DNA of 13,947 nt, taken from Comamonadaceae bacterium (GTDB lineage: Bacteria; Pseudomonadota; Gammaproteobacteria; Burkholderiales; Burkholderiaceae_C). Positions 6,335-12,754 of the stretch are shown here, piece by piece. Every line of letters starts with the position of its first letter. Within the stretch, counting starts at the first letter, position 1. Made by a program: the position numbers and the translations under genes. The notes under the pieces were generated by a model. The model saw only the letters and a list, made by a program, of their open reading frames with translations. It was not told the origin of the DNA and ran no database searches. The stretch covers positions 1 to 13,947 of the forward strand of contig CANFZJ010000038.1 of NCBI GenBank assembly GCA_947451445.1. The letters run 5' to 3'.

Positions 6335-7768
6335 TTAGTAGCGGTAGGTTTCGGCTTTGTAGGGGCCGGATTTGGAAACGCCGATGTAGGCGGCCTGCTC
6401 GTCCGTCAGCTCGGTCAACATCGCGCCGACCTTCTTCAGGTGCAAACGGGCCACCTTTTCGTCTAAATGCTTGGGCAGCACGTAGACCTTGCCGTTTTCG
6501 TACGCATCGGTACGGGTGAACAGCTCGATCTGGGCGATGGTCTGGTTGGCAAAGCTGGCCGACATCACGAAGCTGGGGTGGCCCGTGCCGCAACCCAGGT
6601 TCACCAGGCGGCCCTTGGCCAGCAGGATGATCTTCTTGCCGTCGGGGAAGGTGATGTGGTCCACCTGCGGCTTGATTTCTTCCCACTCGTACTTTTCAAT
6701 CGACGCGACTTCGATTTCGTTGTCGAAATGGCCGATGTTGCAGACGATGGCCTGGTCCTTCATGCGCAGCATGTGGTCGTGGGTGATGACGCTCTTGTTG
6801 CCGGTGGTGGTCACGAAGATGTCGGCGTGTTCGCAGGCATAGTTCATGGTGACCACGCGGTAGCCTTCCATGGCGGCTTGCAGCGCGTTGATCGGGTCGA
6901 TCTCGGTCACCCAGACCTGGGCGCTCAGGGCGCGCAGGGCCTGGGCCGAGCCCTTGCCCACGTCGCCGTAACCGGCTACCACGGCCACTTTGCCTGCAAT
7001 CATCACGTCAGTGGCGCGCTTGATGCCGTCCACCAGGGATTCGCGGCAGCCGTACAGGTTGTCGAACTTGCTCTTGGTCACCGAGTCGTTCACGTTGATG
7101 GCGCGGAACAGCAGCGTGCCCTTGGCCGACATTTCGTTCAGGCGGTGCACGCCGGTGGTGGTTTCTTCGGTCACGCCGATGATCTCGGCCGACTTGCGGG
7201 TGTACCAGGTGGCGTCCACAGCCAGCTTGGCCTTGATGGCGGCGAACAGCAGGGTTTCTTCTTCGCTGGTGGGGTTGGCCACGACGGAGATGTCCTTCTC
7301 GGCGCGCTGGCCCAGGTGCATCAGCAAGGTGGCGTCGCCGCCGTCGTCCAGAATCATGTTCGGGCCTTCGCCAGGCGTGCCCTTGGCGCCGAAGTCAAAA
7401 ATGGCGTGGGTGTAGTCCCAGTAGTCTTTCAGCGACTCGCCCTTGACGGCGAACACCGGCGTGCCCGCAGCGGCGATGGCAGCGGCGGCGTGGTCTTGCG
7501 TGGAGAAGATGTTGCACGAAGCCCAGCGCACGGTAGCGCCCAGGGCTTGCAGGGTTTCGATCAGCACAGCGGTCTGGATCGTCATGTGCAGCGAACCGGT
7601 GATGCGCGCACCCTTCAAAGGCTGGGCGGCGGCGAATTCTTCGCGGATGGCCATCAGGCCGGGCATTTCGGTTTCGGCGATGCGGATTTCGCGCTGGCCC
7701 CAGGCGGCCAGGGACAGGTCGGCAATGGCTTGGTCGGCGGTGTGGATGGGTTTGAGAACTGCGTTCAT
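6335..7768 (-). CDS. ahcY: Adenosylhomocysteinase (S-adenosyl-L-homocysteine hydrolase)
   Basis: 477 residues from ATG 7768, which has GGAG at 7778-7775 six bases upstream; the open frame extends to 7879 but that part is riboswitch leader. AhcY is a cytosolic NAD-dependent enzyme that splits SAH into adenosine and homocysteine, relieving product inhibition of methyltransferases. Visible motifs are GSLHMTIQTAVLIETL, WASCNIFSTQDHAAAA, DDGGDATLL, EETTTGVHRL, NVNDSVTKSKFDNLYGCRES (catalytic Lys/Asp/Cys region), the NAD loop VVAGYGDVGKGSAQ (about 264-275) and the C-terminal SGPYKAETYRY that reaches the neighbouring subunit. It carries the insert near residues 150-190 typical of longer bacterial enzymes. 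It is the first gene of the ahcY-tlyA-metF operon under an SAH riboswitch. Confidence 0.98.
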   Translation of the reverse strand: MNAVLKPIHTADQAIADLSLAAWGQREIRIAETEMPGLMAIREEFAAAQPLKGARITGSLHMTIQTAVLIETLQALGATVRWASCNIFSTQDHAAAAIAAAGTPVFAVKGESLKDYWDYTHAIFDFGAKGTPGEGPNMILDDGGDATLLMHLGQRAEKDISVVANPTSEEETLLFAAIKAKLAVDATWYTRKSAEIIGVTEETTTGVHRLNEMSAKGTLLFRAINVNDSVTKSKFDNLYGCRESLVDGIKRATDVMIAGKVAVVAGYGDVGKGSAQALRALSAQVWVTEIDPINALQAAMEGYRVVTMNYACEHADIFVTTTGNKSVITHDHMLRMKDQAIVCNIGHFDNEIEVASIEKYEWEEIKPQVDHITFPDGKKIILLAKGRLVNLGCGTGHPSFVMSASFANQTIAQIELFTRTDAYENGKVYVLPKHLDEKVARLHLKKVGAMLTELTDEQAAYIGVSKSGPYKAETYRY

Positions 7769-7863
7769 GGTGGGCTCCAAAACAGGTTGGTACATGTTGG
7801 TATGGCCACTGCGCAGACGGTGAACCGGGAACTCACCCGGTACGCCGCCTAACAGGCAGTGGG
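7769..7863 (-). promoter_or_regulatory. ahcY leader with mutually exclusive pairings (candidate expression platform)
   Basis: Downstream of the aptamer, GGGTGAG (7838-7832, minus strand) is fully complementary to CTCACCC (7867-7861), which shares its first bases with the pseudoknot strand GCGCTC. The same GGG can instead form the local hairpin ACCGGG-TGAGTT-CCCGGT (7841-7824). CCACTGC (7862-7856) and GCAGTGG (7812-7806) form an enclosing 7-bp stem. No U-tract follows any of these, so translation or RNA stability control looks likelier than termination. Confidence 0.45.
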
Positions 7864-7951
7864 TGAGCGCGGTTATCACTTGATGGATGGACTCCGAGCC
7901 TCACACCGGAGCCTGGGGGTGCCAGGCCGGGGGTTGCAGCGCTCCTCGGAG
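7864..7951 (-). promoter_or_regulatory. SAH riboswitch upstream of ahcY
   Basis: The minus strand carries the SAH aptamer signature GAGGAGCGCTGCAACC. P1 is CTCCGAG (7951-7945) with CTCGGAG (7898-7892). The variable hairpin contains GCCTGG (7927-7922) with CCAGGC (7916-7911), loop CACCC, and can extend through CCGG/CCGG. Downstream is a small ATC-AAGT-GAT hairpin (7884-7875) and the pseudoknot strand GCGCTC (7870-7865), complementary to GAGCGC (7944-7939) in the aptamer. This class senses SAH and turns on ahcY-type genes, as expected for the gene that follows. The 3' core reads GAGGCTCG, where I recall CAGGCTCG as usual. Confidence 0.92.
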
Positions 7952-7957
7952 GGATGG

Positions 7958-7963
7958 ATTATA
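7958..7963 (-). promoter_or_regulatory. -10 box for the ahcY operon
   Basis: A perfect TATAAT on the minus strand places the expected transcription start at about 7950-7952, the first bases of the riboswitch P1 helix. No good -35 hexamer is seen 16-18 bp upstream (TACCCC region). The position relative to the aptamer is the main support. Confidence 0.65.
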
Positions 7964-8032
7964 GGGAAGTGGGGCGGAAGGGGGTACAGGGGAATAGCTC
8001 TGGTGAAGGGAATGTTTGCGGGGGTTTAAGCC

Positions 8033-8087
8033 AAATCGGGCTCTGCCGCAAGTAGTACGTGCGTTAGTAGCTATTTATTTAATAGCA
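8033..8087 (+). repeat. Intergenic repeat, copy 4
   Basis: Same family as the element at 2087: AAATCGGGCTCTGCCGCA, a spacer, CGTGCGTTAGTAGCTATT, then TTTAATAGCA. The GCTATT/AATAGC halves form a 6-bp stem. It lies between the ahcY promoter region and the 3' end of the DUF2894 gene, on the side where transcripts of the four-gene operon would finish. Confidence 0.7.
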
Positions 8088-8150
8088 CCGCGTCCCCGAA
8101 GGTCCAGCAGAATATCCACTACGGACCAAGCGCCTTTTCAAACACCGCCC

Positions 8151-8753
8151 CTACTTCTTCCGCCGACTGGTGCGTGTCGGCCGCGCCTGCGGCGCACTCA
8201 GCCGCTGCCCTTCCTGGTCCAGCCACAGCAAGGTTTCCGCATGCAACAAAAACCGGCGCAGGTACTCGGGTGACAACTCGCGCATCGTGGCCAGGGAACG
8301 CAGCACCAGCATGTGGGAATTCAGCGGGCCTGCGTTTTCCGGGCCGCGCTGGAGGGACTGCTCCACCTGGTCCACCACGGCAAATTGGGACCACACCTCG
8401 CGGAAGGCTTGCACGCTCTTGAGCTCGGGGCGGCCACCCCAGCCGCTGGGGGCGGCACTGCCCTCGGCGTCGGGCTGCGTGGCAGTGCGGATGTAGGCGT
8501 TCAGCGCGGCCAGCGGAGATGTCGGGGGGGCGATGGGTTCGACAGTATGGGCCTGGGGTCTGCGCCCAGCATAGTCAGCCAGAGCGGCTTGCAGCTTGCC
8601 ATCCACCACGCGCCGCACTGGCTCGGGCGCGGCTTGCGCGCGCTGGTGCATGGCTTCCAGGTAGCGAAAGCGCACGGGGTCCCAGTGCTGCGCGCCTGCG
8701 CTGTGCAAAGACGCCAGCGTTGCAGCCGCATCGAAGGCCTCTGGCTGCGTCAT
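8151..8753 (-). CDS. DUF2894 domain-containing protein (accessory protein of the stator-like operon)
   Basis: 200 residues, predicted soluble and mostly helical. The N-terminal third has WDPVRFRYLEAMHQRA and VDGKLQAALADYAGR. A Pro/Ala-rich linker follows, then the more conserved C-terminal part: ELKSVQAFREVWSQF, VDQVEQSLQRGPENAGPLNS, HMLVLRSLATMRELSPEYLR and FLLHAETLLWLDQE. It ends in a basic tail (RPTRTSRRKK). I recognise this as DUF2894, a family of unknown function usually encoded beside DUF802 and OmpA-like genes. Its ATG overlaps the stop of the OmpA-like gene by 4 bp, and it is the last gene of the operon. There is no signal peptide or membrane segment, so a cytoplasmic partner of the DUF802 tail is a reasonable inference. 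Confidence 0.85.
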   Translation of the reverse strand: MTQPEAFDAAATLASLHSAGAQHWDPVRFRYLEAMHQRAQAAPEPVRRVVDGKLQAALADYAGRRPQAHTVEPIAPPTSPLAALNAYIRTATQPDAEGSAAPSGWGGRPELKSVQAFREVWSQFAVVDQVEQSLQRGPENAGPLNSHMLVLRSLATMRELSPEYLRRFLLHAETLLWLDQEGQRLSAPQARPTRTSRRKK

Positions 8754-9403
8754 GGCGTTGTGGACGGCTTCTCGGCTGCGGTGCGCGGCACGGGGGCCAT
8801 TTCCACACGGCGGTTTTGGGCGCGGCCGGTGTCGTTGTCGTTCGACGCCACGGGCTGCTCGGCACCAAAGGCGGCGGCAAACACGCGTGACGAGGGCATG
8901 CCGGATTCGATGAGGGCGCGCGACACCGTGAGCGCGCGCTGGGCCGACAGCTCCAGGTTGTCGGCGAAGTGCTGGTTGCGGTCGATGATGGGCTGGTTGT
9001 CGGTAAAGCCGCTGACCATCAGCATGTCATCCCGCGCGCCCAGGTAGACCTGCAGCGGCGGCACCAGGGTTTTTAGCAATTGCCGACCTTCGGGGCGCAG
9101 CTGGTCGGAGTTGACCGGGAACAGCACGTTGCCGCTGATGCCGATACGGCCGTTGTTCAGCGTGACGCGGCCGGAGGCCAAAGGCCCGGCCAGGGCTTTT
9201 TCCAGGGCCATGCGGCGCTGCTCTTCGCTCTGGCGCTTGGCCACTTCGGCCTGCAGGTTGGTGACCAGGTCCATCTGCACCACCAGCACGCCGACCAGCA
9301 CCAGCACGAAGGCACCCAGCAGGCCCGCCATCAGGTCGCCAAACACGGCCCAGACGGGGGCGGTCTGCTCTACGCCGTCGTCCCAATCGTCCGCGCCGGT
9401 CAT
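8750..9403 (-). CDS. OmpA/MotB-like protein: one membrane helix plus peptidoglycan-binding domain
   Basis: 217 residues. A short acidic cytoplasmic start (MTGADDWDDGVEQT) precedes one membrane helix, about 18-44, reading WAVFGDLMAGLLGAFVLVLV. D23 sits at the entry of this helix, where MotB and ZorB carry the proton-binding Asp. After a charged linker (50-75), the OmpA domain runs from about 88 to 202: VLFPVNSDQLRPEGRQLL, VSGFTDNQPI (D135), NLELSAQRALTVSRAL and GRAQNRRVEM (R199), the residues that hold meso-diaminopimelate in peptidoglycan. It should therefore anchor an inner-membrane complex to the cell wall. Both ends overlap neighbouring genes by ATGA. Calling it a MotB/ZorB-type stator subunit is inference from layout and the paired DUF802 gene. 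Confidence 0.88.
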   Translation of the reverse strand: MTGADDWDDGVEQTAPVWAVFGDLMAGLLGAFVLVLVGVLVVQMDLVTNLQAEVAKRQSEEQRRMALEKALAGPLASGRVTLNNGRIGISGNVLFPVNSDQLRPEGRQLLKTLVPPLQVYLGARDDMLMVSGFTDNQPIIDRNQHFADNLELSAQRALTVSRALIESGMPSSRVFAAAFGAEQPVASNDNDTGRAQNRRVEMAPVPRTAAEKPSTTP

Positions 9404-11568
9404 GCCGCAGCGCCTTCGGCCACGGCGGCGGCGCTGCGCAGGCGGCGCATGTCTGCCACCACGGTTTGCTGGGCGGAGATGCTGAGGTCAATCACCTCGC
9501 GCGCCTGGGCCACGTAGTAGGCCAGTTGCTCGTCGCTGCGCGCGGCCGATTGCTGGATGGCCGCTTCCACGCGCTGCAGGCTGGTGGCCAGTTTTTCATT
9601 CGAGGCACTGAACAGCTGGACGCCGTGGCCGAACGACTCGCCCAGGCTGGCCAGCTCCACGGCGCTGCCGGCCACCTGGGCGGCGACTTCGGCGGTTTGG
9701 CTGGCTTGCGCGCCCAGGGATTGGGCGAACGCCTGGGCGGCGTGGTCCAGCACGCCAGAGGCGGAGGCCACCATCGCATCAATCGCGGCGCGCTGTGCGC
9801 CGCTGGCCTGGTTCAGTGTGTGCAGCAAGGCGGTGAGCTGGGCCACCAGTTGGGTGCGCTCCTCCACCGCCTGGTTGTCGCGTTCGCTGAAGCCGGCCAT
9901 TTGTTGGCGCAGCTGGGCGATGACTTCCGCCGCGGCTTGGGGAGCCTGGGCGGCGGTGGCCATCAACCGCTCCAGAGGGGCCTCCAGGGCAGCCCCCAAT
10001 GTGCCCAGATGGGTCGCCACCGCCGACTGCAGTTGCGCCAGCCGGTCTACCGCGGCCTGGCCGCGCACCGCCTCGTCCGCACGGAGCGCGCCGAGTTCTT
10101 CGCGCCAGAGTTGGGCTAGGGCATCCAGCCGCACCGCCTGCTGCTGGGTCCAGCGGGTTTCTGCCTCGGTATGGGTGGCCAGCAAGGCTTCCGAGCGGCC
10201 GACCAAACCAGCGACCTGCGCCAGCGTTGCGCCCGCCTGCTGGCGGGTGTGGTCCACCATCTCGCCAGCCGTCTTCTCTAGCGTTTGGCACACGGCCTGC
10301 TGCTGGGCCAGCGCCTGCGCGCCCAGGCTGCGCCACTCGCCCTGCAGCTGGGTGGTGGCGGACTGGAGTGCCTGCGTCCAGCCGTGCAGGTGCTGCTGGT
10401 CCAGCGTGCGCTGCGCGTCCCGCGACTGGGTGGCGGACGCCTGTACCGAGGCCAACAGCGCGCTGGAGCGCTGCGCAAACGTATCGGCAAAGCCTTGCAG
10501 CGCGGCGTCCAACCGCGCCGCCTGGGCCTCGCTGCCGCGTTCTTGGTTGTTTTGCGCGGCGGCCCAGCCATCGGACACCCGGCTGGCCGCCGCGTCCCAG
10601 CCCAGGGCCAGGCCGTTGAGCTGCGTTTGGGTGGCATCGAACACGCGCTGGTGCAGCCGGGTGGATTCCTGCGCCATCTCGGCCATCGCCGCCTGGACAA
10701 CGGGTTGGATGCTGTCGCCAGCCGCCCGTGCGGCCGCTGCCAGGCTGGCTTGCAGCGACGCGCCCACGGAGCTGGCCAGCGCGCCGTACGCGCCCGACAC
10801 CTCTTGGTGGAACTGTGCCTGCTGGCCCAGTAACTGCGCATTCAGCTGCTGGCTGCGCTGTTCCATACCGTCCATCATGGCTTGCAAGCGCTGGGCCACG
10901 TCGGGCAGGGCATGGGCCTGCACCTGCAGCGCATGAAAGGCTTCTTGCCGCTGGTGCGCCATGGAAAAGGGCCGCAAACTGGTGGCGATGCGTGCATCCA
11001 GCAGGCGCACCGCGTCCAGCCGCTCCCGCCGGGCCATGGCCGATAGCAGCCCCAGCACAGCAGACGCCGCCACCCCGGCCACCGAGGTGCCAAACGACAG
11101 GCCCAGGCCCTTGATAGGCGCCGCCAGCGCGGAGCGGATGGCCTGCAGATCGGTGGACCCTTCCAGCGCAAACACCGCCCCCTTGAAGGTCACCACCATG
11201 CCGAGGAAGGTGCCCAGCATGCCCAGCATCACCAACAGGCCCACCAGGTAGGGCGTTAGCGCCAGGCCGGGCAAGGCGCTGCGTTCGCCCTCGACGCGCA
11301 TACGCACGGGGTTGCGCAACACGGCAGGCAGGCGCTGCAGCCAGGCGTGCACATCCGCCGGGGCCTGCACCACGTCGGCCAGCGCCGCCGCCAACGAAGC
11401 CGTATCCGCCCGGAACCGGCGCAGCTCCAGCGCCCCCAGCAGGTAGACACACGCAATCAGCAGGGTGACCGCCAGCGCCAGCGCGCTCGTGCCCACAAAC
11501 CCATAGCCCACCCAGGCCACGCCGAGCAGGCCGACGGCGAAGATGGCGGCAAAAACAAATCTATTCAT
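9400..11568 (-). CDS. DUF802 protein: MotA/ExbB/ZorA-like membrane domain with long helical tail
   Basis: 722 residues. Two membrane helices at about 5-22 and 27-47 are followed by a cytoplasmic loop and a second pair at about 104-127 (LTPYLVGLLVMLGMLGTFLG) and 153-177 (GLGLSFGTSVAGVAASAVLG). This spacing and the small, Thr/Ser/Gly-rich last two helices match MotA/TolQ/ExbB proton-channel proteins, closest in layout to ZorA. The remaining ~540 residues are Ala/Gln-rich, predicted helical, without further membrane segments. Within the tail, paired tryptophans recur about every 75 residues (W324/W335, W397/W412, W473/W488), which I take to be the DUF802 repeats. A final conserved-looking block has SNEKLATSLQRVEAAIQQSA. 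ATGA overlaps on both sides tie its translation to the DUF3348 and OmpA-like genes. The function is not established. Confidence 0.87.
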   Translation of the reverse strand: MNRFVFAAIFAVGLLGVAWVGYGFVGTSALALAVTLLIACVYLLGALELRRFRADTASLAAALADVVQAPADVHAWLQRLPAVLRNPVRMRVEGERSALPGLALTPYLVGLLVMLGMLGTFLGMVVTFKGAVFALEGSTDLQAIRSALAAPIKGLGLSFGTSVAGVAASAVLGLLSAMARRERLDAVRLLDARIATSLRPFSMAHQRQEAFHALQVQAHALPDVAQRLQAMMDGMEQRSQQLNAQLLGQQAQFHQEVSGAYGALASSVGASLQASLAAAARAAGDSIQPVVQAAMAEMAQESTRLHQRVFDATQTQLNGLALGWDAAASRVSDGWAAAQNNQERGSEAQAARLDAALQGFADTFAQRSSALLASVQASATQSRDAQRTLDQQHLHGWTQALQSATTQLQGEWRSLGAQALAQQQAVCQTLEKTAGEMVDHTRQQAGATLAQVAGLVGRSEALLATHTEAETRWTQQQAVRLDALAQLWREELGALRADEAVRGQAAVDRLAQLQSAVATHLGTLGAALEAPLERLMATAAQAPQAAAEVIAQLRQQMAGFSERDNQAVEERTQLVAQLTALLHTLNQASGAQRAAIDAMVASASGVLDHAAQAFAQSLGAQASQTAEVAAQVAGSAVELASLGESFGHGVQLFSASNEKLATSLQRVEAAIQQSAARSDEQLAYYVAQAREVIDLSISAQQTVVADMRRLRSAAAVAEGAAA

Positions 11569-12347
11569 ACAGTGTTCTCAAGGTTTTCACTATCTGTGCG
11601 CAGCGCCTGGGCAGGCCCCTGCGCTACCGCGGTTTCCCGCTGAAACGCCTCGACCAAGCCCGTGACGGGCTCCAGTCGCAGGTCCAGCTCGGCCAGCAGC
11701 ACGGCTTGCTGCTCTTGGCCAAAGGTATCCAACCAGGCACGGGGCTGCAGCGCGCGCAGCTGTTCAAACCGGCTTTTCAACAGGGTTGGAATGGTGGCCA
11801 GCGCCTTTTGCTCACGCGCGGCCAGCAGCTGCTCCCACACCCCGTCCAGCGCGGCCAGCTGGCGCAATGCGGGCGACACCGCGGCCAGCGCCTCACGCAC
11901 CCGTGCGCGCAAGGGCGTGACCATCAACTCCATCGTGCGCTGCAGGTCCAGATGGCGCTGGCGGTACAGCGCGTAATCCACAGCGGCGGCTTCGGGTGCC
12001 GCAGGTACGGACAGCGGCGCTGGACTGCGGCCCCGGCGTCGGCTGGCACCCGCGTCGGCCACTGCCACGGGCTGGACCGTGATGGCGTGAACCAACACCA
12101 GGCGCAACTGCCGCAGCTGTTCCGCAAGGCCCACACCGCGCCCCGGGTCGGCAGACTTTGTAGCAGGCGGAGTTGCCACGCGCATAGCCTGGATCGCATG
12201 CAGTGCGCCGCGCAGCGTCACCGCGTCGAATACGCCCAGCAGAGTGCTCAATTGCTCGGCCGAATCCACGCGGGTGCCCGCCGCACCGGGGGTGGACGGC
12301 TCGGCCAACAGGCGAACAAGTTTGGAACTGCTGAAGTTCGTGCGCAA
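11565..12347 (-). CDS. DUF3348 family protein (first gene of the stator-like operon)
   Basis: 260 residues starting at TTG 12347, supported by AAGGAA (12360-12355) seven bases upstream and by the family-like N-terminus MRTNFSSSKLVRLLAE. The protein is soluble and helical. An N-terminal region (LSTLLGVFDAVTLRGALHAI) is followed by a variable Pro/Arg linker, then YRQRHLDLQRTMELMVTPLR, VREALAAVSPALRQLAALDG, LLAAREQKALATIPTLLKSR and FEQLRALQPRAWLDTFGQEQ. I recognise this as DUF3348, a family of unknown function found next to DUF802 genes in Burkholderiales. Its TGA overlaps the DUF802 ATG. A cytoplasmic regulatory or tail-binding role is inference from operon position only. Confidence 0.85.
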   Translation of the reverse strand: MRTNFSSSKLVRLLAEPSTPGAAGTRVDSAEQLSTLLGVFDAVTLRGALHAIQAMRVATPPATKSADPGRGVGLAEQLRQLRLVLVHAITVQPVAVADAGASRRRGRSPAPLSVPAAPEAAAVDYALYRQRHLDLQRTMELMVTPLRARVREALAAVSPALRQLAALDGVWEQLLAAREQKALATIPTLLKSRFEQLRALQPRAWLDTFGQEQQAVLLAELDLRLEPVTGLVEAFQRETAVAQGPAQALRTDSENLENTV

Positions 12348-12360
12348 AAAATGGTTCCTT
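12345..12360 (-). promoter_or_regulatory. Ribosome binding site that fixes a TTG start for the DUF3348 gene
   Basis: On the minus strand AAGGAA (12360-12355) is followed by CCATTTT and then TTG (12347-12345). There is no in-frame ATG or GTG nearby upstream, so TTG is the best start. A TTG start may keep expression of the whole coupled operon low. Confidence 0.6.
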
Positions 12361-12699
12361 CGCAGCCAGGAGGCAGCGGCAATGGGCTGAACAGGGGGGT
12401 GACGACTGCGCGCGCAGATAGCGCAGCCAGTCAGTGCCCAAACACCGCGGGCTGGGCCCCATGGCGATGAAACCCTGGTGCTGGCACACCGGCCATACAG
12501 GGCGTCCCGTCAGCAAAAGCAGGGGCGTGCCAGCCATTTTCAATGGCTTGGCTGGGTGCGGATTGTAGCGGGAGGCCCCAGCCACCAGCCCCAGCACCCA
12601 GACCCCTAGGCCGGCACCCAGCCTTACATACAAAAACCGATGCCAGCGCATATAACACCTGCGCAAGCAGCTACTATTTATATAGCAAAAAAGCAAAAA
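12348..12699. other. Intergenic region upstream of the four-gene operon
   Basis: I see no convincing gene here; open frames are overlaps without a ribosome site or recognisable protein. It should hold the operon promoter. A possible -10, TACAAT (12567-12562, minus strand), has no good -35. A hairpin lies at 12530-12551: GCCATT-GAA-AATGGC on the minus strand, extended by CCA/TGG past one bulged base. The dctM-side end holds repeat copy 5. Confidence 0.5.
12632..12687 (+). repeat. Intergenic repeat, copy 5
   Basis: Same family as the element at 2087: AAAAACCGATGCCAGCGCA, a spacer, CTGCGCAAGCAGCTACTATT, then TATATAGCA. It directly abuts the T-run of the dctM terminator. Confidence 0.7.
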
Positions 12700-12715
12700 C
12701 CCCGGCATGCCGGGG
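12685..12715 (-). terminator. Strong intrinsic terminator of the TRAP permease gene
   Basis: On the minus strand the perfect palindrome CCCCGGCATGCCGGGG (12715-12700) is followed by TTTTTGCTTTTTTGC (12699-12685) and preceded by AAAAG. It lies 39 bp after the permease stop codon. The + strand copy (GGGGCTTTTG) is weaker, so it acts mainly for the minus strand and separates dctM from the operon beyond. Confidence 0.9.
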
Positions 12716-12754
12716 CTTTTGCAACAGGTTCCGCAGGAAGTGCGGGAGCCCGGA

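Noticed and set aside
6467..7852. 461-codon + strand open frame opposite ahcY
   Set aside because: Low-complexity His/Gly/Val-rich translation typical of antisense frames; AhcY on the other strand is unambiguous and the frame runs into its riboswitch leader.
7769..7879. In-frame N-terminal extension of AhcY to 7879
   Set aside because: The extra residues overlap the structured leader and reach the edge of the riboswitch; ATG 7768 has a good GGAG and gives the normal family length.
9779..11452. 557-codon minus-strand frame and a long + strand frame inside the DUF802 gene
   Set aside because: Gly/Ala/Arg-rich shadow translations without ribosome sites; the DUF802 frame has membrane helices, operon overlaps and a recognised family pattern.
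8151..12347. A true Zorya phage-defence system
   Set aside because: Only the ZorA/ZorB-like layout is present. There is no ZorC, no ZorD helicase or nuclease and no ZorE HNH-type gene in the operon, and the partner families are DUF3348 and DUF2894.
12348..12708. A small gene on the minus strand between dctM and the DUF3348 gene (Met near 12651)
   Set aside because: The frame runs on out of phase into DUF3348, has no convincing ribosome site or family resemblance, and begins inside an intergenic repeat.
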